From the NCBI GenBank assembly GCA_937925605.1, contig CALALV010000002.1, forward strand, positions 1-64,000: DNA of 64,000 nt, given 5' to 3'. The position numbers were made by a program, and so were the translations under genes. The notes under the pieces were generated by a model. That model saw only the letters and a program-made list of their open reading frames with translations. It did no database searches and was not told the DNA's origin. Position 1 is the first letter of the stretch. The number at the start of each line of letters is the position of its first letter. The stretch comes from an uncultured Woeseia sp. (GTDB lineage: Bacteria > Pseudomonadota > Gammaproteobacteria > Steroidobacterales > Woeseiaceae). This document shows, piece by piece, positions 1 to 8,799 of this stretch.

Positions 1-72
1 AACCCCGTCAGGCCCGGAAGGGAGCAGCGGCAGCGGTGACGCCGGGTGCCGGGGAGCGGCTGGCGCGGGCCA
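1..72 (+). ncRNA. ffs: 4.5S (SRP) RNA, 3' part, 5' end outside the window
   Basis: RNA scaffold of the signal recognition particle, which binds Ffh and targets inner-membrane proteins. The conserved apical core is visible at the window start (GTCAGG..CCGGAAGG..AGCAGC), followed by the returning strand (GTGACG..GGGTGCCGGG..AGC.GCTGGC) in the order found in E. coli 4.5S RNA. The 5' strand of the hairpin is missing because the window begins inside the gene. A short T-rich stretch (ACTTTT) follows immediately and may be its terminator. The position directly upstream of dnaX is a common gammaproteobacterial arrangement. The exact 3' end is estimated. Confidence 0.88.
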
Positions 73-173
73 CTTTTCCTGCCGCCCCGCGGCCGCTTGT
101 TACGCCGGCCCGAGCGGTTACACTGTCGGGGCACCACGCATCTGCGCCGCTCCCGGCAGCCAACTGGACCGCG

Positions 174-1874
174 ATGAGCTACCTCGTACTCGCCCGCAAG
201 TGGCGACCGAAGAATTTCGCCGACACGGTCGGCCAGCAGCACGTGCTGCGGGCGCTGACGAACGCGCTCGAGCAGGAGCGGCTGCACCACGCCTACCTGT
301 TCGCCGGCACGCGCGGCGTCGGCAAGACGACGATCGCGCGCATCCTGGCCAAGTGCCTGAATTGCGACAAGGGTCTGACTGCGGAGCCCTGCGGCAGCTG
401 CAGCGCCTGCATGGAAATCGACGAGGGACGCTTCGTCGACCTGATCGAGGTCGACGCCGCGTCGAAGACCAAGGTCGACGACACCCGCGAACTGCTCGAC
501 AACGTGCAGTATTCGCCGGCCCGCGGGCGCTTCAAGGTGTACCTGATCGACGAGGTGCACATGCTGTCGAAGAGCTCGTTCAACGCGCTGCTGAAAACCC
601 TCGAGGAGCCGCCGCCGCACGTCAAGTTCCTGCTGGCAACGACGGAACCCGAAAAGCTTCCGGTCACCGTGCTGTCGCGCTGCCTGCAGTTCAACCTGAA
701 GCGGCTGACGCCGAAGCTGATCCGCGAGCGGCTGGAATTCATTTGCGGCGAGGAGTCGGTCGACGCCGACGCCGAGTCGCTGGCTCTGCTGGCGCGCGCG
801 GCGGACGGCAGCATGCGCGACTCGCTCAGCCTGCTGGACCAGTCGATTGCTTTCTGCGGCGGCAAGGTCGACGTCGAGTCGGTGCGGGCGATGCTCGGCA
901 CCGTCGCGCGGCAGCACGTCGAGCGGCTGCTGGGCCTGCTGGCCGACGGCGACGCCACCGGGCTGATGGCGGCGATCGCGGAGATCGACGAACAGTTCCC
1001 GAACTACGAGGCGCTGCTGGGCGACCTCGCCCACGCGCTGCACCGTATCGCCATGTACCAGGTCGTCGGCGCCTCCGATGCAGGCGACGAACTCGAAGAG
1101 GAAACGCTGAGCGGTCTCGCCGGGAGACTCGACCCCGAAGACGTGCAGCTTTTCTACCAGGTGGCGCTGGTGGGTCGCCGCGACCTGCACCTGTCGCCGG
1201 ACCCGCGCAGCGGCGCCGAGATGTGCCTGCTGCGCATGCTCGCTTTCCAGCCGGCGCAGGCCGGGCAGGGCGGCGGCAGCCGGCCGGCCCCGCGTTCGAA
1301 GTCGACGGCGAAGTCGCCGCCGCCGACAGCCAGGCCGCAGCAGGCCGGGAGTGCCGCGCCGCCGGCGACGAAGCCGCGCGAGTCCGGGCAGGCCGCTGCG
1401 CCGGCCGCCGAGCCGCGGCAGGACGCGCCGGCGGCCGGTACCGCCGCGACCGGCAGGGCCGCCTGGCAGGACCCCGACTGGAAGGCCCTGATCGCCGAGC
1501 TCGACCTGGCCGGCGCCGTGCGCCTGCTGGCGAGCAACTGCGGTTACCTGCGCAGGCAGGGGCAGGTCGTGCACCTGTCGCTCGATGCGCGTTCCGAGTC
1601 GCTGCTGACCCGCGGCCGCCAGGAGCGGATCGCCGCGGCGCTGTCGGCGCACTACGGCGAAACGCTGAAGGTAGACATCGCCACCGGGGCCGCGGACGTG
1701 GAGACGCCGCTGCAGGAGGAGGCGCGCCTGGCCGACGAGCAACTCGCGGCTGCGCGGGAGTCGCTGGAAGCCGACCCGAACGTGCGCGCGATGCAGGACA
1801 TGTTCGGCGCGACGCTCAACGCGGACTCGATCGAACTAGTGAACCGCGGCAACGCGGGCAACCGGGAGCATTGA
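174..1874 (+). CDS. dnaX: DNA polymerase III subunits gamma and tau
   Basis: Clamp-loader ATPase of the replicative polymerase, 566 aa from the ATG at 174 (MSYLVLARKWRP, the canonical DnaX N-terminus). The same frame stays open upstream to 36, but that extension runs into the 4.5S RNA and is not DnaX-like. Visible features: Walker A GTRGVGKT at residues 45-52, zinc-module cysteines C61/C64/C73/C76/C79, Walker B LIDEVH near 125-130, and sensor I LLATTE. An Ala/Pro-rich linker at about 365-440 precedes the tau C-terminal polymerase-binding region. I see no A-rich slippery heptamer in the linker like that of E. coli, so a gamma form by frameshifting is not evident. It leads the dnaX-ybaB-recR operon; ybaB starts 4 bases after the stop. 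Confidence 0.97.
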   Translation: MSYLVLARKWRPKNFADTVGQQHVLRALTNALEQERLHHAYLFAGTRGVGKTTIARILAKCLNCDKGLTAEPCGSCSACMEIDEGRFVDLIEVDAASKTKVDDTRELLDNVQYSPARGRFKVYLIDEVHMLSKSSFNALLKTLEEPPPHVKFLLATTEPEKLPVTVLSRCLQFNLKRLTPKLIRERLEFICGEESVDADAESLALLARAADGSMRDSLSLLDQSIAFCGGKVDVESVRAMLGTVARQHVERLLGLLADGDATGLMAAIAEIDEQFPNYEALLGDLAHALHRIAMYQVVGASDAGDELEEETLSGLAGRLDPEDVQLFYQVALVGRRDLHLSPDPRSGAEMCLLRMLAFQPAQAGQGGGSRPAPRSKSTAKSPPPTARPQQAGSAAPPATKPRESGQAAAPAAEPRQDAPAAGTAATGRAAWQDPDWKALIAELDLAGAVRLLASNCGYLRRQGQVVHLSLDARSESLLTRGRQERIAAALSAHYGETLKVDIATGAADVETPLQEEARLADEQLAAARESLEADPNVRAMQDMFGATLNADSIELVNRGNAGNREH

Positions 1875-1878
1875 AGAG

Positions 1879-2202
1879 ATGAAAGGCGGAATCGGCCAGC
1901 TCATGAAGCAGGCGCAGAAGATGCAGGAAGAGATGCAGAAGGCGCAGGCGGAGATGGCGCGCGAGACGGTGACCGGCGAGGCCGGCGCCGGGATGGTCCG
2001 GATCACGATGAGCTGTCGCCACGAGGTGCAACGCGTCGAGATCGACGACTCGCTGTACGGCGACGACAAGGACATGCTCGAGGACCTGGTCGTCGCGGCG
2101 TTCAACGACGCGGTCCGCAAGGTCGAGCAGACCGTGCAGGAGAAGTTTTCCGGCATGGCCTCGGGCCTGCCGCTGCCGCCGGGCATGAAACTGCCGTTCT
2201 GA
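1879..2202 (+). CDS. ybaB: YbaB/EbfC family nucleoid-associated protein
   Basis: Small DNA-binding protein of 107 aa, normal for the family. It begins with the long amphipathic helix (repeated MQ.EM.KAQ.EM pattern) that forms the tweezer dimer, followed by the conserved TGEAGAG..V beta segment. It lies between dnaX and recR, the usual position of this family, with 4- and 7-base gaps that suggest one transcript. Its proposed role is nucleoid organisation and possibly assistance to RecR-dependent repair. That role comes from the family, not from this sequence. Confidence 0.95.
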   Translation: MKGGIGQLMKQAQKMQEEMQKAQAEMARETVTGEAGAGMVRITMSCRHEVQRVEIDDSLYGDDKDMLEDLVVAAFNDAVRKVEQTVQEKFSGMASGLPLPPGMKLPF

Positions 2203-2209
2203 CGCCGCC

Positions 2210-2809
2210 ATGGCCTATTCGCCCCTGCTCGTGCGCCTGATCGAGGCGCTGACCTGCATGCCGGGAGTCGGCCGCAAGTCGGCGCAGCGCATCGCGTTCC
2301 ACCTGCTGGAGCGCGACCGCGACGGCGCGACGGCGCTGGCCGCGGCGCTCGGCGACGCGGCGGCCGGGATCGGCCACTGCCGTCGCTGCCGCATGTTCAC
2401 CGAGGCTGAGCTGTGCGATATCTGTGCCGGAGCCGGCCGCGATGCAAGCCTGCTGTGCGTCGTCGAGTCGCCCGCCGACGTCATGGCCATCGAGGACGCG
2501 ACCGGCTACCGCGGCGTCTACTTCGTGCTGATGGGGCACCTGTCGCCGCTGGATGGCATCGGCCCGGACGAACTCGGCGCCGCCGAACTCGAAGCGCTGC
2601 TTGCCGAGGGCAGGACGGAGGAACTCATCATCGCCACCAACCCGACCGTCGAGGGCGACGCCACGTCGCACCTGCTCGCCGGCATGGCCTCGCGGCACGG
2701 CGTGCGGGCGAGCCGGATCGCGCACGGCGTGCCGCTCGGCGGCGAGCTGGAGTACGTCGACGGCGGCACGCTGTCGCACGCCTTTTTCGGTCGCCGCGCC
2801 GTCGAGTGA
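2210..2809 (+). CDS. recR: Recombination mediator RecR
   Basis: Component of RecFOR, which loads RecA onto SSB-coated gapped DNA. It is 199 aa, the typical length. Domains in order: N-terminal helix-hairpin-helix (MPGVGRKSAQRIAFHLL, about residues 17-33), a C4 zinc finger with C57, C60, C69 and C72, then a Toprim domain beginning near VVESPADVMAIE. The C-terminal HGVPLGGELEYVD stretch is characteristic. Third gene of the dnaX-ybaB-recR run. Confidence 0.97.
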   Translation: MAYSPLLVRLIEALTCMPGVGRKSAQRIAFHLLERDRDGATALAAALGDAAAGIGHCRRCRMFTEAELCDICAGAGRDASLLCVVESPADVMAIEDATGYRGVYFVLMGHLSPLDGIGPDELGAAELEALLAEGRTEELIIATNPTVEGDATSHLLAGMASRHGVRASRIAHGVPLGGELEYVDGGTLSHAFFGRRAVE

Positions 2810-2837
2810 GCGGCGCAGACACTGACGGGAGACCCGC

Positions 2838-3188
2838 ATGAGCGAAGCCGACTGCCTGTTCTGCAAGATCGTCAACGAGGAGATGGACGCGGACGTCGTC
2901 TACCGCGACGACGACGTGGTGGCGTTCCGCGACATCAATCCGCAGGCGCCGACGCACGTGCTGGTCGTGCCGCGTAAGCACGTTGCGACGATCAACGATC
3001 TCGAGTCGGACGATGCCGCGACGGTCGGTGCGCTGTTCCTCGCGGCGAAGGAGATCGCCGCCGCCGAGGGCCTGGCCGCGAACGGCTATCGCGTCACGAT
3101 GAACTGCATGGAGGGCGCCGGCCAGAGCGTCTTCCACATCCACCTGCACGTACTCGGCGGGCGATCATTCAGCTGGCCGCCGGGCTGA
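2838..3188 (+). CDS. hinT: HIT family hydrolase (HinT-like)
   Basis: Purine-nucleoside phosphoramidase-type histidine-triad protein, 116 aa. It has the N-terminal CLFCKIV segment of HinT proteins and the catalytic HIT motif HIHLHVLGG, with histidines at 100, 102 and 104. The start ATG at 2838 follows a purine-rich stretch (gggagac). It is 28 bases after recR and may be co-transcribed. Its 3' end overlaps the converging rsgA by 24 bases, so the last codons of both genes are shared in antisense. Confidence 0.94.
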   Translation: MSEADCLFCKIVNEEMDADVVYRDDDVVAFRDINPQAPTHVLVVPRKHVATINDLESDDAATVGALFLAAKEIAAAEGLAANGYRVTMNCMEGAGQSVFHIHLHVLGGRSFSWPPG

Positions 3189-4082
3189 GCGCTGCCGCTG
3201 CTGCTCGGTGAGCAGGAGCAGCCGTCGGTAGCTTTCGTAGCGACGCGCAGCGAGGCGCCCGTCGGCGAGCGCCGCCTTCACTTCGCAGTCGGGTTCGCGC
3301 CGGTGCCGGCAATCGGCAAAGCGGCAGCCGCCGCCGAGCGCGTGAATCTCGCGAAAACCGAACTCGACGTCCGCCGGTTCGTCGACGTAGGGTGCGTAGT
3401 CGCGCACGCCAGGCGAGTCGACGACCTGGCCGCCGCCGGGCAGCGGCAGCATCACCGGGTTGACGGTCGTGTGCCGGCCCTCGCCGCTGCTGTCCGAGAC
3501 TTCGGCGGTGCGCAGCTCGGTGGCCGTCAGCGCCGCTATCAGGCTCGACTTGCCGACGCCCGACTGGCCGGTGATGATCGCCGTGTGCCCGGCGAGCGCC
3601 GCCGCCAGCGCGTCCAGGCCCAGCCCCGTCCTGGCGCTGCAGGCGACGGTGACGTAGCCGGCCGCGCGGTAGTCCGCGAGTTCCCGCCCGGCCTCCTCGT
3701 CGGGCTCGCCGTCGTCGACCTTGTTGTAGACGACGCAGGCCGCGATACGCATGAGCTCGGCCGCGCACAGGTAGCGGTCGACCACGTACCAGTCCGGCTG
3801 CGGCAGGTTGGCGCAGACGACGGCGAGGTAGTCGAGATTCGCGGCGAGTATTTCCGTGCGCCCGCGCAGGTTCGGGCGAGTCAGCTCGTTGTCGCGTGGC
3901 GCGATGGCCGTGATCAGCCAGTCGGATTCGTTCTCGAGCGCGGCTGCCGTAACGCGGTCGCCGCAGACGGGCCGCAGCCGGCGGCCCTTGATGCGCGCGT
4001 CGACGCTGCGGCCGTCGGCGAGGCGCAGTCGCATGCGGGTCCCGAATGCCCCGGTCACGACGGCACTGGTCGTTTCCGTCAT
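3165..4082 (-). CDS. rsgA: Small ribosomal subunit biogenesis GTPase RsgA
   Basis: Circularly permuted GTPase that checks late 30S subunit assembly; 305 aa from the ATG at 4082. Motifs appear in the permuted order typical of YjeQ/RsgA: OB-fold N-terminus, G4 NKVD (120-123), G5 SARTG, G1 GQSGVGKS (172-179), G3 DSPG (222-225), then a C-terminal zinc knuckle with C253, C258, H260 and C266. The frame remains open far upstream on this strand, but the extension is antisense to orn and is not RsgA-like. It is divergent from orn, a common pairing, and overlaps hinT tail to tail. Confidence 0.95.
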   Translation of the reverse strand: MTETTSAVVTGAFGTRMRLRLADGRSVDARIKGRRLRPVCGDRVTAAALENESDWLITAIAPRDNELTRPNLRGRTEILAANLDYLAVVCANLPQPDWYVVDRYLCAAELMRIAACVVYNKVDDGEPDEEAGRELADYRAAGYVTVACSARTGLGLDALAAALAGHTAIITGQSGVGKSSLIAALTATELRTAEVSDSSGEGRHTTVNPVMLPLPGGGQVVDSPGVRDYAPYVDEPADVEFGFREIHALGGGCRFADCRHRREPDCEVKAALADGRLAARRYESYRRLLLLTEQQRQRSARRPAE

Positions 4083-4226
4083 CGGGAGGGGAACTGGCGG
4101 CTCGGGTTCGGCATGCGCCGGAGTATGCCGCGCGCCGGTCTCCCGCGCACGCGCCGCCGGCTGGCACGCCCCCGGCGCTACGTGCGACACTGCCGCGGCT
4201 GGCACCACGGGAGGAATCCTGCCGAC

Positions 4227-4811
4227 ATGAGCGATACGCAGGCGGCGACCGCCGACGACAACCTGGTCTGGATCGACCTCGAAATGACCGGGCTCGACAC
4301 GGAGCGCGACCACATCATCGAGATCGCGACAATCGTGACGGACAAGCACCTGAACGAAATCGCCGAGGGACCGGTGCTTGCCATCCACCAGCCCAGGGCG
4401 GTGATGGACGCGATGGACGAGTGGAACACCCGGCATCACGGTGCTTCCGGCCTGACCGAACGCGTGCTCGAAAGCCGCACGACGATGCGCGATGCGGAAC
4501 GGGCGACGATCGAGTTTCTCTCGCGTTTCGTTGCCAGCGGCAAGTCGCCGATGTGCGGCAACAGCATCTGCCAGGACCGCCGATTTCTCGCCCGGCAGAT
4601 GCCCCTGCTCGAGGCGTTCTTCCATTACCGCAACCTCGACGTCAGCACGCTCAAGATCCTCGCGCAGCTGTGGGCGCCGGAGGTCGCGGCTGGCTTTGCG
4701 AAGGAATCGTCGCACCGCGCGCTTGCCGACATCCGCGATTCGATTGCCGAACTGGCCTGGTATCGCGGGGCGCTGCTCGACGCGCAGAAGCTCGTCGGCA
4801 TCGGCGGCTGA
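4227..4811 (+). CDS. orn: Oligoribonuclease
   Basis: 3'-5' exoribonuclease that degrades di- to short oligoribonucleotides and completes RNA and cyclic-dinucleotide linear-product turnover. The product is 194 aa. The DEDDh signature is visible: WIDLEMTGLD near residues 15-24, the SICQDRRFL block, and the C-terminal HRALADIRDS with catalytic His and Asp. The start at 4227 is set by GGGAGGAA 10-15 bases upstream. The same frame is open further upstream but the sequence there is antisense to rsgA. Confidence 0.97.
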   Translation: MSDTQAATADDNLVWIDLEMTGLDTERDHIIEIATIVTDKHLNEIAEGPVLAIHQPRAVMDAMDEWNTRHHGASGLTERVLESRTTMRDAERATIEFLSRFVASGKSPMCGNSICQDRRFLARQMPLLEAFFHYRNLDVSTLKILAQLWAPEVAAGFAKESSHRALADIRDSIAELAWYRGALLDAQKLVGIGG

Positions 4812-4958
4812 CGGACGCGATGCGCAGCGTGGTCCTGGGTGCTCGTCCGAGTACGCGACTGCCGCGCGCGATGCGTCGTTCGACGCGAGCCCGGCATGTG
4901 CTGTCGCAGGCCGAATTGCGCGCGCCATCCTTGCATGCCTGCGTGACGGTGGCCCGGG

Positions 4959-5573
4959 GTGGGTAAGCTGCCCGACGCGCCGGCAACGGCGCGCAACCGC
5001 GATCCGATCCTGGAGGTCCTGGAAACGGAACTCGCGGGCTGCCGGCACGTCCTCGAAATCGGATCCGGCACCGGGCAGCACGCCGTGTACTTCTCGGCCA
5101 AGCTGCCGCAGCTCGTCTGGCAGACGAGCGACGTCGCCGCCAACCACGCCGATATCCGGGCCTGGATCGACGCCGTCGGGCGGGCGAACGTGCGTCCGCC
5201 GCTGGCGCTCGACGTGCTGCGCGACGCGGATCCCGCCGACGACTTCGACGCCGTGTTTACGGCCAACACCGCGCACATCATGGGCTTTCCGGCCGTCGAG
5301 GCGATGTTTGCGCTGGTCGGCCGGTTGCTGCCGCCGCGCGCACCGTTCTGCCTTTACGGGCCGTTGCGAATCGACGGCGAGTTCACGAGCCCGAGCAATG
5401 CCGAGTTCGACGCCTCGCTCCGGCAGCGCGACCCGGCGATGGGCCTGCGCGAGCTTGCCGATCTCGACCGGCTGGCGGCGTCGGCAGCGCTGGAGCGGAC
5501 TGCGCTGATCGCGATGCCGGCCAACAATTTCATCGCCGTCTGGCGCAAAATGGCGACAGCTGCGGGTCGCTGA
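4959..5573 (+). CDS. DUF938 family class I SAM-dependent methyltransferase
   Basis: Predicted cytoplasmic methyltransferase of 204 aa with a GTG start. The SAM-binding glycine-rich motif VLEIGSGTGQH lies near residues 31-41, followed by the acidic strand motif and FTANTAHIMGF, which is typical of DUF938 proteins. The N-terminal RN.DPIL.VL segment is also characteristic. The substrate is unknown. The gene stands 147 bases after orn and about 40 bases before the SH3b gene; co-transcription is possible but not shown. Confidence 0.85.
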   Translation: MGKLPDAPATARNRDPILEVLETELAGCRHVLEIGSGTGQHAVYFSAKLPQLVWQTSDVAANHADIRAWIDAVGRANVRPPLALDVLRDADPADDFDAVFTANTAHIMGFPAVEAMFALVGRLLPPRAPFCLYGPLRIDGEFTSPSNAEFDASLRQRDPAMGLRELADLDRLAASAALERTALIAMPANNFIAVWRKMATAAGR

Positions 5574-5611
5574 GCGCTCGCGTACACTGGCCACCCGTTT
5601 GAGCTAGCATT

Positions 5612-6325
5612 GTGACGATGCCCGACATGATTTTCCGTACCCGTGAATTTTTCCGCCGCGGGTGCAGCCTGTTTGCCGGGCTGCTGCTCGCGCTCGCCTG
5701 CCCGCTTGCCGCGGCCGAACCGGCCTGGGTCAGTGACCAGTTCGAGGTCATGCTGCGCTCGGGGCCGAGCACGAACAACGCAATCCAGCTGATGGTCGGT
5801 TCCGGCACCGAGCTCGAGGTACTGGAGCGCGACCCGGACAGCGGCTATTCGCGGGTACGAACGCAGGGCGGCACCGAGGGCTGGGTGCTGACGCGCTACC
5901 TGATGAGCGAGCCGGCCGCGCGTCAGCAGCTGCAGGCACTGGCCGGGCAGCTGACGAATGCCCAGGCATCGGGCAGCAGCCTCGCCTCGCAGCTGGAAGC
6001 GATCCGCGGCGAGCAGCAGGAGGCGGAACGGCGCATTGCCGCGCTCACGCAGGAGAAGGCGGCGCTCGAGCAGCAGCTCGCCGACATCCGGCGAACCGCC
6101 GCGGACGTGCTGGCAATCGACGAGCAAAACCGCCGCTTGCAGCAGCAGCTCACCGACGCGGAGATCCGGGTGGATACGCTCGAGCAGCAGAACCAGACGC
6201 TGTCCGGCCAGCGCGATCGCAACTGGTTCATCGCCGGTGCATCGGTGCTGTTCGCCGGCATGCTGCTCGGCATCTGGCTGCCCCGCATCCGCTGGCGGAA
6301 GCGCTCGCGCTACGACAGTTTCTGA
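5612..6325 (+). CDS. SH3b-domain periplasmic protein with C-terminal membrane anchor (YgiM/TIGR04211-like)
   Basis: Envelope protein of 237 aa. An N-terminal signal peptide (hydrophobic LFAGLLLALACPLAAA, to about residue 35) is followed by a bacterial SH3 domain (VSDQFEVMLRSGPS..., about 40-98). A Gln/Glu/Leu-rich coiled coil (about 105-205) and one transmembrane helix (WFIAGASVLFAGMLLGIWLP, about 209-228) with a basic tail follow. This SH3b-coiled coil-TM order matches the TIGR04211/YgiM family, whose function is unclear. The start may be the GTG at 5612 or the ATG at 5618. It ends 12 bases from the converging ppsA. Confidence 0.85.
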   Translation: MTMPDMIFRTREFFRRGCSLFAGLLLALACPLAAAEPAWVSDQFEVMLRSGPSTNNAIQLMVGSGTELEVLERDPDSGYSRVRTQGGTEGWVLTRYLMSEPAARQQLQALAGQLTNAQASGSSLASQLEAIRGEQQEAERRIAALTQEKAALEQQLADIRRTAADVLAIDEQNRRLQQQLTDAEIRVDTLEQQNQTLSGQRDRNWFIAGASVLFAGMLLGIWLPRIRWRKRSRYDSF

Positions 6326-6337
6326 GCGGCGCGGGCC

Positions 6338-8704
6338 TCAGCCCACTTTCTCGCCTGCGAGGTACATCCAGGTCTCGATCACGCTGTCCGGGTTCAGCGA
6401 CATGCTCTCGATGCCCTGTTCGAGCAGCCAGTTCGCGAGATCCGGATGATCGGACGGGCCCTGTCCGCAGATGCCGACGTACTTGCCGCGTGCACGGCAG
6501 GCCTTGATCGTCATTTCGAGCATCGCCAGCACGGCTTCGTCGCGCTCGTCAAACAGGTCGGCGATCAATGCAGAGTCGCGGTCGAGGCCGAGCGTCAGCT
6601 GGGTCATGTCGTTCGACCCGATCGACATGCCGTCGAAGTGGTCCAGGTAGCGATCGGCGAGCAGCGCGTTGGTCGGCAGCTCCGACATCATGATGACCTT
6701 CAGGCCGTCCTTGCCGCGTTCGAGGCCGTTCTCCGCCAGCAGGTCGATGACCTGCTTGCCCTGGGCCACGGAGCGCACGAACGGGATCATGACCTGCACG
6801 TTGGTCAGGCCCATCTCCTCGCGCACCTTGCGCAGTGCGCGGCACTCGAGCTCGAAGCACGGACGGAAGCTCTCCGACACGTAGCGTGACGCCCCGCGGA
6901 AGCCGAGCATCGGGTTTTCCTCGTCCGGTTCGTAGAGCTCGCCACCGATCAGGTTGGCGTACTCGTTCGACTTGAAGTCGGACATGCGGACGATAACGGG
7001 CTCGGGCGCGAAGGCGGCGGCGATCGTGCTGATGCCCTCGGCCAGCTTGTCGACGAAGAAGCTGACCGGGCTCGCATAGCCGGCGATCTGGCCGTCGATG
7101 TGGAACTTGGTATCGTCGTCGAGCGAGTCGTAGTCGAGCAGGGCGTTCGGGTGCACGCCGATCATGCGGTTGATGATGAACTCGAGCCGCGCGAGGCCGA
7201 CGCCGCGGTGCGGAATGCTCGCGAAGTCGAACGCGCGATCCGGGTTGCCGACGTTCATCATGATCTTGACCGGGATCTCCGGCAGCGCATCGAGCTTGAT
7301 CTCGCGCTCCTCGAACTCGAGCTGCCCATCGTACACGTAACCCTCGTCGCCCTCGGCGCAGCTGACCGTGACCTCGAGACCGTCCCTGATCGTACTGGTC
7401 GCGTCGCCGCAGCCGACGACCGCCGGGATGCCGAGTTCGCGTGCGATGATCGCCGCGTGACAGGTGCGGCCGCCGCGATTCGTGACGATCGCGGAGGCAC
7501 GCTTCATGACCGGCTCCCAGTCGGGATCGGTCATGTCCGAGACGAGCACGTCGCCGGGCTGGATGCGGTTCATCTCGCTGACGCTGCGAATGACCTTGGC
7601 GGTGCCGGCGCCGATCCGCTGGCCGATGCTGCGGCCGGTGCTGATGATCTTCGACTTCGACTTGAGCGTGAAGCGCCGGATCGTCTGGCCCACGCGGCTC
7701 TGGACGGTCTCCGGCCGCGCCTGCAGGATGTAGAGTCGGCCGTCGGTGCCGTCCTTGCCCCACTCGATGTCCATCGGCCGCTGGTAGTGCTTCTCGATCG
7801 TCACTGCCATGCGCGCCAGTTCGACGATCTCCTCGTCGGTCAGCGAGAATTGCTGGCTTTCCTCGTCGCTGACGTCGACCGTCGCCACGGTCTTGCCGGG
7901 TGTCGGGTCGTTGCTGAAGATCATCCGGATGGCCTTCTCGCCGAGATTCTTGCGCAGGATGGGCATGCGCCCGGCCTCGAGCGCCGGCTTGTACACGTAG
8001 AACTCGTCAGGGTTGACGGCGCCCTGGACGACGGTCTCGCCGAGGCCGTAGGCGGAGGTGATGAACACGGCGTCGCGGAATCCGGACTCGGTGTCCAGCG
8101 TGAACATGACGCCGGCAGAGCCGATGTCGCTGCGCACCATGTACTGCACGCCGACGGACAGGGCGACGACGTCGTGCGCGAACCCCTGGTGAACGCGGTA
8201 GGCGATCGCGCGATCGTTGTACAGGGAGGCATAGACCTGGTGGATTGCGCTGAAGAGGTGCTCGCGGCCACGGACGTTGAGAAACGTCTCCTGCTGGCCG
8301 GCGAACGACGCGTCCGGCAGGTCCTCGGCCGTTGCCGACGAGCGCACGGCAACCGCGATGTCCTTGCCGCCCGACATCTTCTGCCAGGCCTCGTCGATCT
8401 GCGCGGTGAGCGCGTCGGGCAGCGGTTCGTCGATGATCCAGCCGCGAATCGTCTTGCCGGCCCCGGTCAGTGCATCGATGTCGTCGACATCCAGGTCGGC
8501 GAGCAGTGCCGAGATGCGCTGGTCGAGGCCGTTGCCGGCCAGGAAATCGCGATAGGCCTCGGAAGTCGTCGCGAAACCGCCGGGGACCGTGACGCCCAGC
8601 TCGCTCAGGTTGCTGATCATCTCGCCCAGGGAGGCGTTCTTGCCACCGACGTCCTCGACATGCTGCATGCCGAGCTGGTCGAGCTGGATCACGTACCGCT
8701 TCAA
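6338..8704 (-). CDS. ppsA: Phosphoenolpyruvate synthase
   Basis: Converts pyruvate, ATP and water to PEP, AMP and phosphate for gluconeogenesis; 788 aa, normal length. The N-terminal ATP-grasp domain starts with the conserved VGGKNASLGEMI. The swivelling phosphohistidine domain carries GGRTCHAAIIAREL with catalytic His416. The C-terminal PEP/pyruvate barrel includes the SIGSNDMTQLTLG and CGQGPSD motifs. It is divergent from the gene for its predicted regulator PpsR, 95 bases away, an arrangement seen widely in proteobacteria. Confidence 0.97.
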   Translation of the reverse strand: MKRYVIQLDQLGMQHVEDVGGKNASLGEMISNLSELGVTVPGGFATTSEAYRDFLAGNGLDQRISALLADLDVDDIDALTGAGKTIRGWIIDEPLPDALTAQIDEAWQKMSGGKDIAVAVRSSATAEDLPDASFAGQQETFLNVRGREHLFSAIHQVYASLYNDRAIAYRVHQGFAHDVVALSVGVQYMVRSDIGSAGVMFTLDTESGFRDAVFITSAYGLGETVVQGAVNPDEFYVYKPALEAGRMPILRKNLGEKAIRMIFSNDPTPGKTVATVDVSDEESQQFSLTDEEIVELARMAVTIEKHYQRPMDIEWGKDGTDGRLYILQARPETVQSRVGQTIRRFTLKSKSKIISTGRSIGQRIGAGTAKVIRSVSEMNRIQPGDVLVSDMTDPDWEPVMKRASAIVTNRGGRTCHAAIIARELGIPAVVGCGDATSTIRDGLEVTVSCAEGDEGYVYDGQLEFEEREIKLDALPEIPVKIMMNVGNPDRAFDFASIPHRGVGLARLEFIINRMIGVHPNALLDYDSLDDDTKFHIDGQIAGYASPVSFFVDKLAEGISTIAAAFAPEPVIVRMSDFKSNEYANLIGGELYEPDEENPMLGFRGASRYVSESFRPCFELECRALRKVREEMGLTNVQVMIPFVRSVAQGKQVIDLLAENGLERGKDGLKVIMMSELPTNALLADRYLDHFDGMSIGSNDMTQLTLGLDRDSALIADLFDERDEAVLAMLEMTIKACRARGKYVGICGQGPSDHPDLANWLLEQGIESMSLNPDSVIETWMYLAGEKVG

Positions 8705-8799
8705 AGCTGACTCCCTTGTATAGATTGTATGATCGTGGACAATCGAAGCCGGTGTGGCGTCCCGGTTGACGGGGTCGCCGGGAATGCGGACTGAATCCT

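Noticed and set aside
200..1882. Long plus-strand frame inside dnaX in a second frame
   Set aside because: Arg/Ala/Gly-rich translation typical of a GC-rich shadow; DnaX motifs are in the other frame.
3165..5594. An 809-codon open frame on the minus strand that contains rsgA at its end
   Set aside because: Only the last 305 codons resemble RsgA; the earlier part is antisense to orn and the methyltransferase gene and reads as Arg/Ala-rich shadow sequence.
7100..8710. Plus-strand 536-codon frame opposite ppsA
   Set aside because: Antisense shadow of a gene with all PEP synthase motifs.
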